Made by a program: the position numbers and the translations under genes. The notes beneath the pieces are model-generated. The model searched no databases. It saw only the letters and a list, made by a program, of their open reading frames with translations, and was not told where the DNA came from. A DNA stretch of 64,000 nucleotides from positions 20,857,464 to 20,921,463 of the forward strand of contig JAKZAP010000007.1 of assembly GCA_023053575.1 (NCBI GenBank). The letters are read 5' to 3'. Shown one piece after another: positions 41,901 to 53,900 of the stretch. How positions within the stretch are numbered: position 1 is the stretch's first letter; each line of letters opens with the position of its first letter. Source of the DNA: Branchinecta lynchi (taxonomy: Eukaryota; Arthropoda; Branchiopoda; Anostraca; Branchinectidae).

Positions 41901-44900
41901 CAAACAATTTTGGAGCTAAGATAACGTGTTGTCCCCAGATGACCCATCTATTCCCCCCTCCACTCCCGTCTTCCGTGCGTCGGTCCAAGAGGAATACTGG
42001 CAATAAGTTTTCCCCATATCCCGCTAATTCTTCTACCCAATTTTTACGTAGTTTCATTCCATCATTTATTTCTGGTAATTTCTTGTAAGTGTATTAGTTA
42101 ATTTGTTTCTTGTGTGTCTGTGTATTTTGTAAATTTGTATTCCTTTTCTAGCTTTTAGCTATTCGGATTAAACTTGATTGATTGATTTATTTATTTCAGC
42201 GTAGCCCGAACTATTCTGCTTTTCCTGAGATTAGCTCTTATTCCTAAGGTTCTTTGTCGGCAAGAAATTGTCTAGCAAGAGACTCCTCCGCTTAGGAGTT
42301 CACAAAAAAATACACCAAAGAATATCCTCCATCCATATTTGTTTACGGAGGGCTGAAGTTCAAATATACAGGTTTCCATTTAACTTCAACAAACTAGTAA
42401 CACGACGCCATAAAGAAGGCGTAAGAGACTGACGACCTCTGAGACATAAAAACAGGTGTTTTTCGTTTACAGCACCTTGTATGTATTTGGAGAACTTTCA
42501 GTCAAGTCCCACAGGCTCCAGACACTTTGGGAGGGAGTCATCGGCGAGCAATCCGGGATGAAATTGGCAGGCGCAAAACACGGAATTTGGGGAAACCGCA
42601 AATCCAATCAAACCAGGATTCAGTCGTCCGTTTGTGGTCTGGCAAACGCACCGAAAGATAACATTTCATCGGGTCGAGATTGGCAATTTGTACAGCTTAG
42701 ACTTGAATCTGGGGCAGCTAGAATCGGCTAGAATACACCATTCCAAGATTGACCGACCGCCTGCATTTCGGCAAAATGACTCAGGGCTGTACTGTTTCTA
42801 AACAGTCGTTCGATGACACTTAGGTTACACAGGCTCCGTCTTCTATCTCTTGACAGAACACGTAAGCTTTCCAACTTTCTAACACGGCGTCCCAGGATTC
42901 AAGGACGTAGATAGGCTGTAGCAGACGAAAACAGCAGCACCTGGGACTTCTTTTCCCATAAGCTTCTAAGTACACTGTAATCAAGGGCAAGTCACAAACG
43001 AGGTCACCAACATGAGTATATCCTATATCAAGGTCACTGCACGCTTACGTTTCTGTTCTTGGGCCTAGCCAATATTCTCATGACGTGCAGGAAACGCGCC
43101 ACACTGGAAACTCGGAGCCTTATGTTTCAAAATCCATGCAGCAAGTCACCACACCACAGAACATGGCTTCAAAATTCTCAACTTTCTACATTAATGCGGT
43201 TTATTGCAAAGTAAAACCTGCTGGCCAACTGATCGATTGAGTTTTTGTCAAAAATCTGTCTTGACGGCAATCAGCCAATTAGCGACTCCGGAACTAAGTC
43301 AGGTGTTCGATCGACTTGAAAGGCTTCCAGAAACAAGTGACAAGGCACGCGACAAACCGTGGGAAGTAGTGTCTAGTTTCCACGTGTGGATCCTGACATC
43401 TGGAGTTCCAATCCTATCTACACCACCCGCTTCAACCAACATGGTCTAGATCTCGGTTATCACACATTCCCATTTTACATAGTATATAATTCTGAGCAAG
43501 GAATAAAATACAAATATAATAAAACATTCGCAGTAGTAGTAGACACAAAGCGATCGCATATCAGTTGATGTAAAGCAAGCCCTAACGGACACCACGGCAA
43601 ACGTATTTCCAGCTCACGAAGTTTTTCAAAGAAGGTTTTTTCTTCCCCCCTAATCGGCAAACTTCCACTTATTTGCATATGCCAGACCATTAGCACATTT
43701 TCTTTTGTGATTTGAAATGCCCTCCTTGCATGAAGATAAGATCGTCCAAAAGAAACACATTAAGTTTTTGCAACCCTTCCGGTCTTAACCCTCGACCAAG
43801 CCCATTGAATTTTTAACCCCATACTGGTCTGGCACTCTAGGGGTCTAAATAAGCTATTTAGGTTGAGGTGTTAGTTTACCAGCTGGTCTAAATACAACAA
43901 AAAAGATCAGCTTATTAGCCTATAGACGGGGTGGATTACTTTCAGCTGTGACCTGAAATCCGTCCAGAAATCTTTTCGTTGGGCGTCCTTTTAGCATCAC
44001 AAGAGCAACAAGAAAATGTGAAAAACATCAATTAAGGTATAAACTACAATGTCTGCTATAGTGAATCATGTTTTTCGCGGAAAACATCGTCGGCGTTTTC
44101 CAAAAGATGACAAGTGACGTTTTTAAAACTTGTACAGGGATAACGAGGAACCTTTCACCTTTCAGACACAAAATGGCCACCTCTGGGAAAACTCTCGTTT
44201 CTCCGTAGCGGTTGCTCAGATTTGGTTGAATTTTTTCCGAGCATGCAGGATCAGGCCCGTATCCAAGAATTTATTTCGGGGAGGGGAGGGGGTGCCTGCT
44301 GGTCGGACAAAAAAGTACAAAACACATAGATCAGAGGGAAAAGCCTGTACAAATTATTATTTTTTTTATTTTGGGGGGAGGGGGGTCATCCCCCCCCCCC
44401 CTGAATACGGGCTTGTGCAGGATACACGCAGGATATAACAACTAAATTTCGAAAGAAAATGTCAAATTTCACTAATCACCATTTGGGGGAAAACGTCTTG
44501 TTCTTAGTAGAAAATCAGGTTTTGGCCGAAAGTGTTTACGTAAAAAACCTGTTTCAGCAGATGATATAGATCCCGAGAGTGACTTTTTAGTTAAATAGGA
44601 AAAGTCACATTTGCACCAATGACAAATTGTTGACGTCTAAGAAGTATTTCCTATCACTGTTGCAGTTGGGTGGTTCCCAAAACGCCCACGATCTTTTTGC
44701 CCACTCTCACAATGCCCACGATTAAAATGCCCACGATCCAAAATACCCACGATTCAAATGCCCACGACCATGGCGGCCTAAAATGCCGACAGTTCAAAAT
44801 GGTCACAGGGGAGGCTAATATCGTCCTAGTTTACAATGCCGACGGCCGAAACTGTCCACAGGGGAGGCCAAAATCATCCTGGGACAGCGGACTACGAGAT

Positions 44901-47900
44901 TAACCCCCCCCCCCCTCGAGTTTTAGCTAGCGACGCCCCTGGCTATGGTTCAAGGTTACAACAGGTCATTCTAGTTTAAGCATGCACACTCATTCAAACT
45001 GCATCATTACTAGGCTACCCGTTTTAATCATTCATTCCGAGTCCTCAACAGACGAATTACAGCCTGACCACGTTTATTTCGACATCCAAGACGAGATGGA
45101 ATCAGACCTCCTCCTGATCGGTGCTGGAGCCGACTTCAGACGAAGGAACCGAAGAATGGTCCGAAAAGACCAGCAAATTCAAGCACTTAAAGCACAATGG
45201 ACACTTCTAATGCTTTACTTTGTATTAAATGCTTCACAACTAAACATTTCCGACTTCCTCTAGAAGGCGCTACGAAAATCGGCCGTTTTCTTGTTATCTC
45301 TTGTCTTTACCTCTCTGGCATTTAGGAGCTGGGATATCGTGGCAGGAAATTCAAAAACTTCGAGCAATGCTTGATATAAAAAGGATATATCTGAGACATC
45401 ACCAAAGTCAAGCCGCAGATGCAGTTTGCCTGATTGTTCTAGTGTTTCATCAGAAGTTCCATGGCTTAAAGTGCCTATTAAAAGTTTTTCTTTGTGGAAT
45501 AGTGTTGTGAAGCTTGATTGTCTTGCTTTATAAAATGTACCAGAATATGCAATAAGCTTATAAAAATAACAGAGGTACAAAAATCATTCAAAAACAAATA
45601 ATCTATTCAAATCTGAATCATACAAGCTGATTTATGCATAAAATAAAGACCTACTAAGTATTATAAGAAACATCACTTATATTTTTGTCCAAGCTAGTAA
45701 ATTGAGCATGTAGCCTACTGGGCTAAAAAATTACGCTTTGAAATATCCCAGAGAGGAAATTGTTGAAAAAGCTGCTGATCTAGGGGGTAAGCATTGTTCC
45801 TAGGTTGTTACTGAGTGGGATTGGGGTAGTTTGATTTGCCCATTGAACTTTAAAGAGAAGTTCCAAGGGGGCTCAGTGTCAGTCAGAGGCTTCCTCAAGA
45901 AAGCACAGCGCTTTTGCGGCATCTAACCACGACGCAATAGGCTACAAATGTTTCTTGTAAATAATAATAAACCATTGTTATATTTATAATTGAGATTATA
46001 CAAGTTCATCAAACGATTATCGTCATTCTGATACTCGGTCTACTCCTCCCGTCACTCAATCACGCTAATTACGGACTGAAAACCTCAAATTTGTCCAATC
46101 GTGGGCATTTTGAGTCGTGAGCATTTTGAGTCGTGGGCATTTCGAGTCGTGGGCATTTTGAGTCGTGGGCATTTTGAGCCGTGGGCATTTTGAGTTGTTG
46201 ACATTTTTAGTGGGCATTTTGAGTCGTGGGCATTATGATCGTGGGCATTTTGAGTGTTAGCCTTGCAGTTGTGTGGAGAAGAAGCCATTCACAGATTGCA
46301 AGGAGGTAATGTAGATCGTTAACAGAAGTGACGATAAATGCGGATGAAGAAAAGGAAGAACACAAAGCCTAAAGTCTCAAACTGTGCGAAAGCAGTTAAA
46401 GCGCTCAAGACATATTGAGTTTAAGCCGTGTTCTAGGGGTTAAGCATTTGCAATTAGCAACCTGGAGGAAGCGAACGTTTGACCTTTTTTCAGTGGTTTT
46501 GATTTCGTGGAAGGAAAAGGTCCAGGTATTGCGAAATCCAGAGCAGTGCTAGGCGATATTTGGATTTCACGAAATATCGACACTTCACTTTCGATATTCG
46601 ATAATCGATATATTACCATATTTCGCTATAATCGTTTGGGTCCGTCATCTCCATATATTGTTCTCAATATCGAATATCGCCCAAGACTAATGCAGCGCGG
46701 ATTTTAAGCAGAAGCAGCTTACTTTTAGGTAATCTTCGAGCTGGGGAGCAAAGGACAGTGGTAACATTTATCTTACCTTTGTATCAACGGAGGGGCTTTC
46801 GCCGACATTGGCATAAATCGGCGGTAAGAAGTGCGAGCCGTGAACAATGGATTCGTGTAGGTAAGGCGACTGGGAGTAGCTGTTATCCTCGTGGTAAGAA
46901 GAATTGTTCAGCCGTGACTGGTCAGTCGATGCGTCGTGGAGATCCGACTGAAAGACGAAACGCAGGTTAGATATATTTCTAAACTAAAAACCTCCTCAAT
47001 ATTAAAACAAAGAACAGATGCCGCGAAAACTCAAATGCATTCAGAAAAGAGTCCACTTCACTCATGAAGACGGGACGCTGGAATTGTCCCCCAACAAAAT
47101 AGGCTGCATCGTAAAGTGTCGAAGCATAGGACAAATGCCACGAAAAATCAGTAGGCTACATTAAATAAAGTGTCGATCTTTTTTCTTTTATTCCTACTTC
47201 TTCTTTACACATATCTCTCAGAAGCGCTGATCATAACGGTTATGACATTTGCTAACCAGGCCAACTCCTTTGACTTTAATTTACGTTCGAGTTCATATCG
47301 TAGTTTCCTAATTAATTTTCAACTCTTTAATTCTAGATCAAGACATTAATGACAAAAGATAAGTTGTGCGCCACCTATGTAGGTACGCTTACCACAGTTT
47401 GGTTCTATAAATACAAATATATATATTCTGTCTATCAGGTGATCGTGGATCGTTGAGTCAAAAGCAATAAATCAATACCCACAGCCCCGCTTCAAGTTCG
47501 AAAAGGCTTCAGTTCCCCTAAGAATGACTTCAAAACGTATCGGTACCAAGAACGAAAGTCATAGGGGTTCATCGAAAATGAATCTGCTTTCGCACTCCCC
47601 AGGAATTTCGAACTGAGGAGGAAACTTCTGAACAGGGGAATGGAAGGAAAAGGGATTGGTCTCTGACTTTCCAGATCCTGAGCCATATCCCAGCCGAGTG
47701 TCTGCTGATTCTGGCTACAACCCCTCTCTCCAAATCCCAACCCGTTTCAACAAACTGAGCACACGCCAGATTCCGGCACGTGACGGAATGTCGGAAATAT
47801 TCTGCAGAAGAAATTCTATATTATCATTTCCTGGTTTCTGGATGTTATGAACTAATGTTACTGAATATCTAGAGTATGGTTTTATCAATACGTTTGGCGT

Positions 47901-50900
47901 TAAGCTTTGTTTTGTTTCTAACTGTTATTTTTCCTTTTACACCAAAACACAACACAACACAATCTTATCTCTCGAAACTGCACAATGGTCTGATGAACGA
48001 AATATAACAAATTTGACAGAAAAAATTCCATAGAAAAGTATGTAGCCGTCAATCACATGAAAAACCCTGTTTGCGGAAACCACATTTTTAGCAGAAAAAT
48101 AGATTTGTAAAGGGGCTACTTCTAACAATACTGCATGGTATGGCATGGCATGTTAAGGTTACATCATTTATTGCCTTCGTTTTCGGGCATCAGCGGTACT
48201 TTTCCCGAACACACTGAGATTATCATTCTGCTACACTTATTATTACACAAGCTAGCGTGATTTAAAAGAGCAACAAATTCGGTTGCGAAAGGTGCCGCAT
48301 TGACACGCCAGACGTGTTGCAAGTCGCGTTACACTGCGGATTTCGGTACAAGACACGCTCTCTGGATTCTCCGATTTGACCTGCAGGGCTTACCCACACC
48401 CTGGCACTTGTTGTAGGCTACACCCTTTCAGCCTACTAAACATGCTGATTTTAGTGTTCTAACAAGTGGCAGACAGCTGGGCACCGGGCAATTGCTGTGC
48501 ACCAAAATCGAGAGTGGACAACCCCCCGGCTTACAAAATATTAGTATATTATTTATCCTCACCTACAGAAAAAGACAGCATAAACATACAAAAGAAAAAG
48601 AAGCGAAAACCACAACGATAATAACTAAGATTTATCAAACAAGGCTGATTTCTTTACGCCTATTGCCTTCCCGCAGAACACAAAGGAGTTGCAAAAAACC
48701 TTCTTTTTTTTTACCGAACGAGACACTGGAACATGGAGTCGACTGGAGACTCTTTCACTTTTTATGGCACTTGCCCTTCGGCCAAGTGCCATATAGCGAT
48801 CGCAATTTCTGTCGGTCTGTCGGTCTGTCCAGGTTTTGCTAGTTCGGGCACTTCCACATAAGCTAGGATGATAAAACTTGGCAGGCATATCAGGGACCCC
48901 AAATGATTAAGTTGGAAATAGTCACTTCCCCGATCCGAGCACCGTGGGGGGAGTGGAGGGAGGGGGAATCCGGAATCTTGAGGTATTTTTAACCTTTGAA
49001 CGGGTGATCGGATCTCGATGAAACTTGATATTTGGAACGACCTCATGCCTCAGACGACCCACTTAAAATCCGAAATAGTCACTTCCCCGATCCGAGCACC
49101 GTGGGGGGAGTGGAGGGAGGGGGAATCCGGAATCTTGAGGTATTTTTAACTTTTGAACGGGTGATCGGATCTCGATGAAACTTGATATTTGGAACGACCT
49201 CATGCCTCAGACGACCCACTTAAAATCCGGACCGGATCCGGTGACTTTTGGGGGAAGCTGGAGGGGGCAACCGGAAATCTTGGGAAACGCTATGAGTGGA
49301 GGGATCGAGATGAAACTTGGTGGGAAGACACCTAGCAAACACTAGATACATCGTTGACATAACCGAGCCGATTCGGGCACTGTGGGGGGGGGAGTGGAGG
49401 GAGGGGGAATCCGGAATCTTGAGGTATTTATAACTTTTGAACGGGTGATCGGATCTCGATGGAACTTGATATTTGGAAAGACCTCATGCCTCAGACGACC
49501 TACTTAAAATCCGGACCGGATCCGGTGACTTTTGGGGGGAGCTGGAGGGGGCAACCGGAAATCTTTGGAAACGCTATGAGTGGAGGGATCGAGATGAAAC
49601 TTGGTGGGAAGACACCTAGCAAACACTAGATACATCATTGACATAACCGAGCCGATTCGGGTACTGTGGGGGGAGTAGAGGGAGGGGGAATCCGGAATCT
49701 TGAGGTATTTATAACTTTTGAACGGGTGATCGGATCTCGATGGAACTTGATATTTGGAAAGACCTCATGCCTCAGACGACCTACTTAAAATCCGGACCGG
49801 ATCCGGTGACTTTTGGGGGGAGCTGGAGGGGGCAACCGGAAATCTTGGGAAACGCTATGAGTGGAGGGATCGAGATGAAACTTGGTGGGAAGACACCTAG
49901 CAAACACTAGATACATCAATGACATAACCGAGCCGATTCGGGTACTGTGGGGGGAGTAGAGGGAGGGGGAATCCGGAATCTTGAGGTATTTATAACTTTT
50001 GAACGGGGGATCGGATCTCGATGGAACTTGATATTTGGAAAGACCTCATCCCTCAGACGACCCACTTAAAATCTGGACCGGATCCGGTGACTTTTGGGGG
50101 GAGCTGGAGGGGGCAACCGGAAATCTTGGGAAACGCTATGAGTGGAGGGATCGAGATGAAACTTGGTGGGAAGACACCTAGCAAACACTAGATACATCAT
50201 TGACATAACCAAGCCGATTCGGGTACTGTGGGGGGAGTAGAGGGAGGGGGAATCCGGAATCTTGACGTATTTATAACTTTTGAACGGGTGATCGGATCTC
50301 GATGGAACTTGATATTTGGAAAGACCTCATCCCTTAGACGACCCACTTAAAATCTGGACCGGATCCGGTGACTTTTGGGGGGAGCTGGAGGGGGCAACCG
50401 GAAATCTTTGGAAACGCTATGAGTGGAGGGATCGAGATGAAACTTGGTGGGAAGACACCTAGCAAACACTAGATACATCATTGACATAACCGAGCCGATT
50501 CGGGCACTGTCGGGGGAGTGGAGGGAGGGGGAATCCGGAATCTTGAGGTATTTATAACTTTTGAACGGGTGACCGGATCTCGATGAAACTTGATATTTGG
50601 AAAGACCTCATGCCTCAGACGACCCACTTAAAATCCGGACCGGATCCGGTGACTTTTGGGGGGAGCTGGAGGGGAGAACCGGAAATATTGGAAAACGCTA
50701 TGAGTGGAGGGATCGAGATGAAACTTGGTGGGAAGACACCTAGCAAACACTAGATATATCATTGACATAACCGAGCCGTGCCTACTCGTAACAAGTGCCA
50801 TATGAGCTCGTAGCTCTTGTTCCCTCCTACTAGACGCAATGCGTCAGACAGTTCCGATCCATGCTCTTCCAGAATGGCCTAAAAAGTGACTTGTATAGAG

Positions 50901-53900
50901 AGAGGGGCCTGGATAAAGCTGGTACAAAGAAGTGTTGGCTACGGTATCAATATAAAAACATTTCTACTAATGGATTTTCGTGTTCGACATTTATTTCTTC
51001 GATTTGTTTCCACAAAGATCTCAAGAAGGCCATTGGCAAAAACGGCCTTTCGACATTCGGAAGAAACGTATTATTAGCCTACTGATTTACTGATCACCGA
51101 ATTATCTTAAAGCACATCTCGCACTGTTTACTGTTTATGTTCCAATATTCAACACTGTTCGAATACTGTAAAACTAGGGTCTTTTTTTTTTTTTTAACAC
51201 ACTATCCACGGCTGTTTTTGGCTATCTTAAGCCTTTTCCCAAGCCCATTGATTCTAGCAAAAACTCGGCAAAATTCAGATAACCGTGTTACGTATATATG
51301 CACGATATGCGAACACTCGTCGGGAGCATGATGCACATGGAAAATGGTAGTCACAGCAATAGCAAAGATTAGTGAGGTATCCGTTAGCGGGCTTAGAATG
51401 TAACATACGAAATTTGGGTCTTCGAGCTTAAGAAATAATGAATGCAATTACGGAAGTAGGTTGCGTTGGCATAATAGGCACGACGGGTCCTTTACGTAAA
51501 GGTCCTTCACTAACCTTCGACGGGTCCTTCACTAACTTATTTCGCTGGTTTTCCCTTCTTGAAAAACAAGAGCTACGAGCTCATATGGCACTTGTTACGA
51601 GTAGGCACGGCTCGGTTATGTCAATGATATATCTAGTGTTTGCTAGGTGTCTTCCCACCAAGTTTCATCTCGATCCCTCCACTCATAGCGTTTTCCAATA
51701 TTTCCAGTTCTCCCCTCGAGCTCCCCCCAAAAGTCACCGGATCCGGTCCGGATTTTAAGTGGGTCGTCTGAGGCATGAGGTCTTTCCAAATATCAAGTTT
51801 CATCGAGATCCGGTCCCCCGTTCAAAAGTTATAAATACCTAAAGATTCCGGATTCCCCCTCCCTCCACTCCCCCGACAGTGCCCGAATCGGCTCGGTCAC
51901 GTCAATGATGTATCTAGTGTTTGCTAGGTGTCTTCCCACAAATTTCATCTCGACCCCTCCACTCGTAGCGTTTCCCAAGATTTCCGGTTGCCCCATCCAG
52001 CTCCCCCAAAAGTCACCGGATCCGGTCCAGATTTTAAGTGGGTCGTCTGAGGTGTGAGGCCTTTCCAAATATCAAGTTCCATCGAGATCCGATCACCCGT
52101 TCAAAAGTTATAAATACCTCAAGATTCCGGATTCCCCCTCCCTCCACTCCCCCCACAGTGCCCGAATTGGCTCGGTTATGTCAATGATGTATCTAGTGTT
52201 TGCTAGGTGTCTTCACACCAAGTTTCATCTCGATCCCTCCACTCATAGCGTTTCCCAAGATTTCCGGTTGCCCCCTCCAGCTCCCCCCAAAAGTCACCGG
52301 ATCCGGTCCGTATTTTAAGTGGGTCGTCTGAGGCATGAGGCCGTTCCAAATATCAAGTTTCATCGAGATCCGGTCACCCGTTCAAAAGTTATAAATACCT
52401 CAAGATTCCGGATTCCCCCTCCCTCCATTCCCCCGACAGTGCCCGAATCGGCTCGGTCATGTCAATGATGTATCTAGTGTTTGCTAGGTGTCTTCCCACC
52501 AAGTTTCATCTCGATCCCTCCACTCATAGCGTTTCCCAAGATTTCCGGTTGCCCCCTCCAGCTCCCCCCAAAAGTCACCGGATCCGGTCTGGATTTTAAG
52601 TAGGTCGTCTGAGGCATGAGGTCTTTCCAAATATCAAGTTCCATCGAGATCCGATCACCCGTTCAAAAGTTATAAATACCTCAAGATTCCGGATTCCCCC
52701 TCCCTCCACTCCCCCTACAGTGCCCGAATCGGCTCGGTTATGGCAATGATGTATCTAGTGTTTGCTAGGTGTCTTCCCACCAAGTTTCATCTCGATCCCT
52801 AGACTCATAGCGTTTCCCAAGATTTCCGGTTGCCCCCTCCAGCTCCCCCCAAAAGTCACCGGATCCGGTCCGGATTTTAAGTAGGTCGTCTGAGGCATGA
52901 GGTCTTTCCAAATATCAAGTTCCATCGAGATCCGATCACCCGTTCAAAAGTTATAAATACCTCAAGATTCCGGATTCCCCCTCCCTCCACTCCCCCCACA
53001 GTGCCCGAATCGGATCGGTTATGTCAATGATGTATCTAGTGTTTGCTAGGTGTCTTCCCACCAAGTTTCATCTCGATCCCTCCACTCATAGCGTTTCCCA
53101 AGATTTCCGGTTGCCGCCTCCAGCTCCCCCCAAAAGTCACCGGATCCGGTCCGGATTTTAAGTGGGTCGTCTGAGGCATGAGGTCGTTCCAAATACCAAG
53201 TTTCATCGAGATCCGATCACCCGTTCAAAAGTTAAAAATACCTCAAGATTCCGGATTCCCCCTCCCTCCACTCCCCCCACGGTGCTCGGATCGGGGAAGT
53301 GACTATTTCCAACTTAATCATTTGGGGTCCCTGATATGCCTGCCAAGTTTTATCGTCCTAGCTTATCTGGAAGTGCCCGAACTAGCAAAACCTGGACAGA
53401 CCGACAGACCGACAGACCGACAGACCGACGGACGGACAGAAATTGCGATCGCTATATGGCACTTGGCCGAAGGGCAAGTGCCATAAAAAAGCATAATATA
53501 TACTCGAAATATGAATTGCGTCACGCCCTTTTTACCGGTGATCACTATAAAAGGCCCTTTGTCATCTGTACATACTTCAAAGCACCTCGTCTATTCTTAT
53601 CGTATTTTTTTTACTGTTCCCGTCTACTCAAACCCATCAGTTACTACACCAGCTGTTTTTCAAACTGCGAAAAATCAAGGAAACCCTTTCTCTCAGGTCC
53701 ATTAATCCTATCCCTTCTGCCTACGATCCATCAGAGGCCGAGGATCCAGCTGTCTGCCCTTTGTTAGAGTCTTAGGATCCCTTGAGAAGAGACATTATGA
53801 GATCTCTCAGAATAGAACTGTGGGCAGCGAGGCGTAACGCATAGTATCTGGGAGGAACAGATCTTTCCAGCTTTGTTGGGTGAACGCAGCCGGACAAGCA

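Larger units (their letters stand above)
48759..53490. mobile_element. 4.7-kb foldback structure with tandem-repeat arms
   Basis: Two arms in inverted orientation, 48759-50821 and 51565-53490, around a 743-bp spacer. Outer ends: TTATGGCACTTGCCCTTCGG and its complement, themselves forming a GGCACTTG/CAAGTGCC hairpin. Inner ends: CATATGAGCTCGTAGCTCTT and its complement. Each arm is mostly 281-bp units (see next entries). The arms differ at many positions and in unit number, so this is not a simple assembly mirror. Long inverted repeats made of tandem repeats are the pattern of foldback elements. No transposase; the spacer contains a family D element. Confidence 0.65.

Noticed and set aside
45260..45580. 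106-codon minus frame
   Set aside because: Antisense to the possible Harbinger-like stretch; no recognisable motif, and the plus reading is more protein-like.
47987..48020. Second hammerhead-like string (CTGATGAACGAAATATAAC)
   Set aside because: CTGATGA is separated from GAAA by only two bases, so no stem II can form, and it is not part of the repeat family.
48990..53280. Regular repeats considered as a CRISPR-like array
   Set aside because: Units are 281 bp with no spacer/repeat alternation, and the genome is eukaryotic.
53178..53767. Two overlapping plus frames over the right arm of the foldback structure
   Set aside because: They read through repeat sequence and the GACAGACC tandem; frames are not kept between units.
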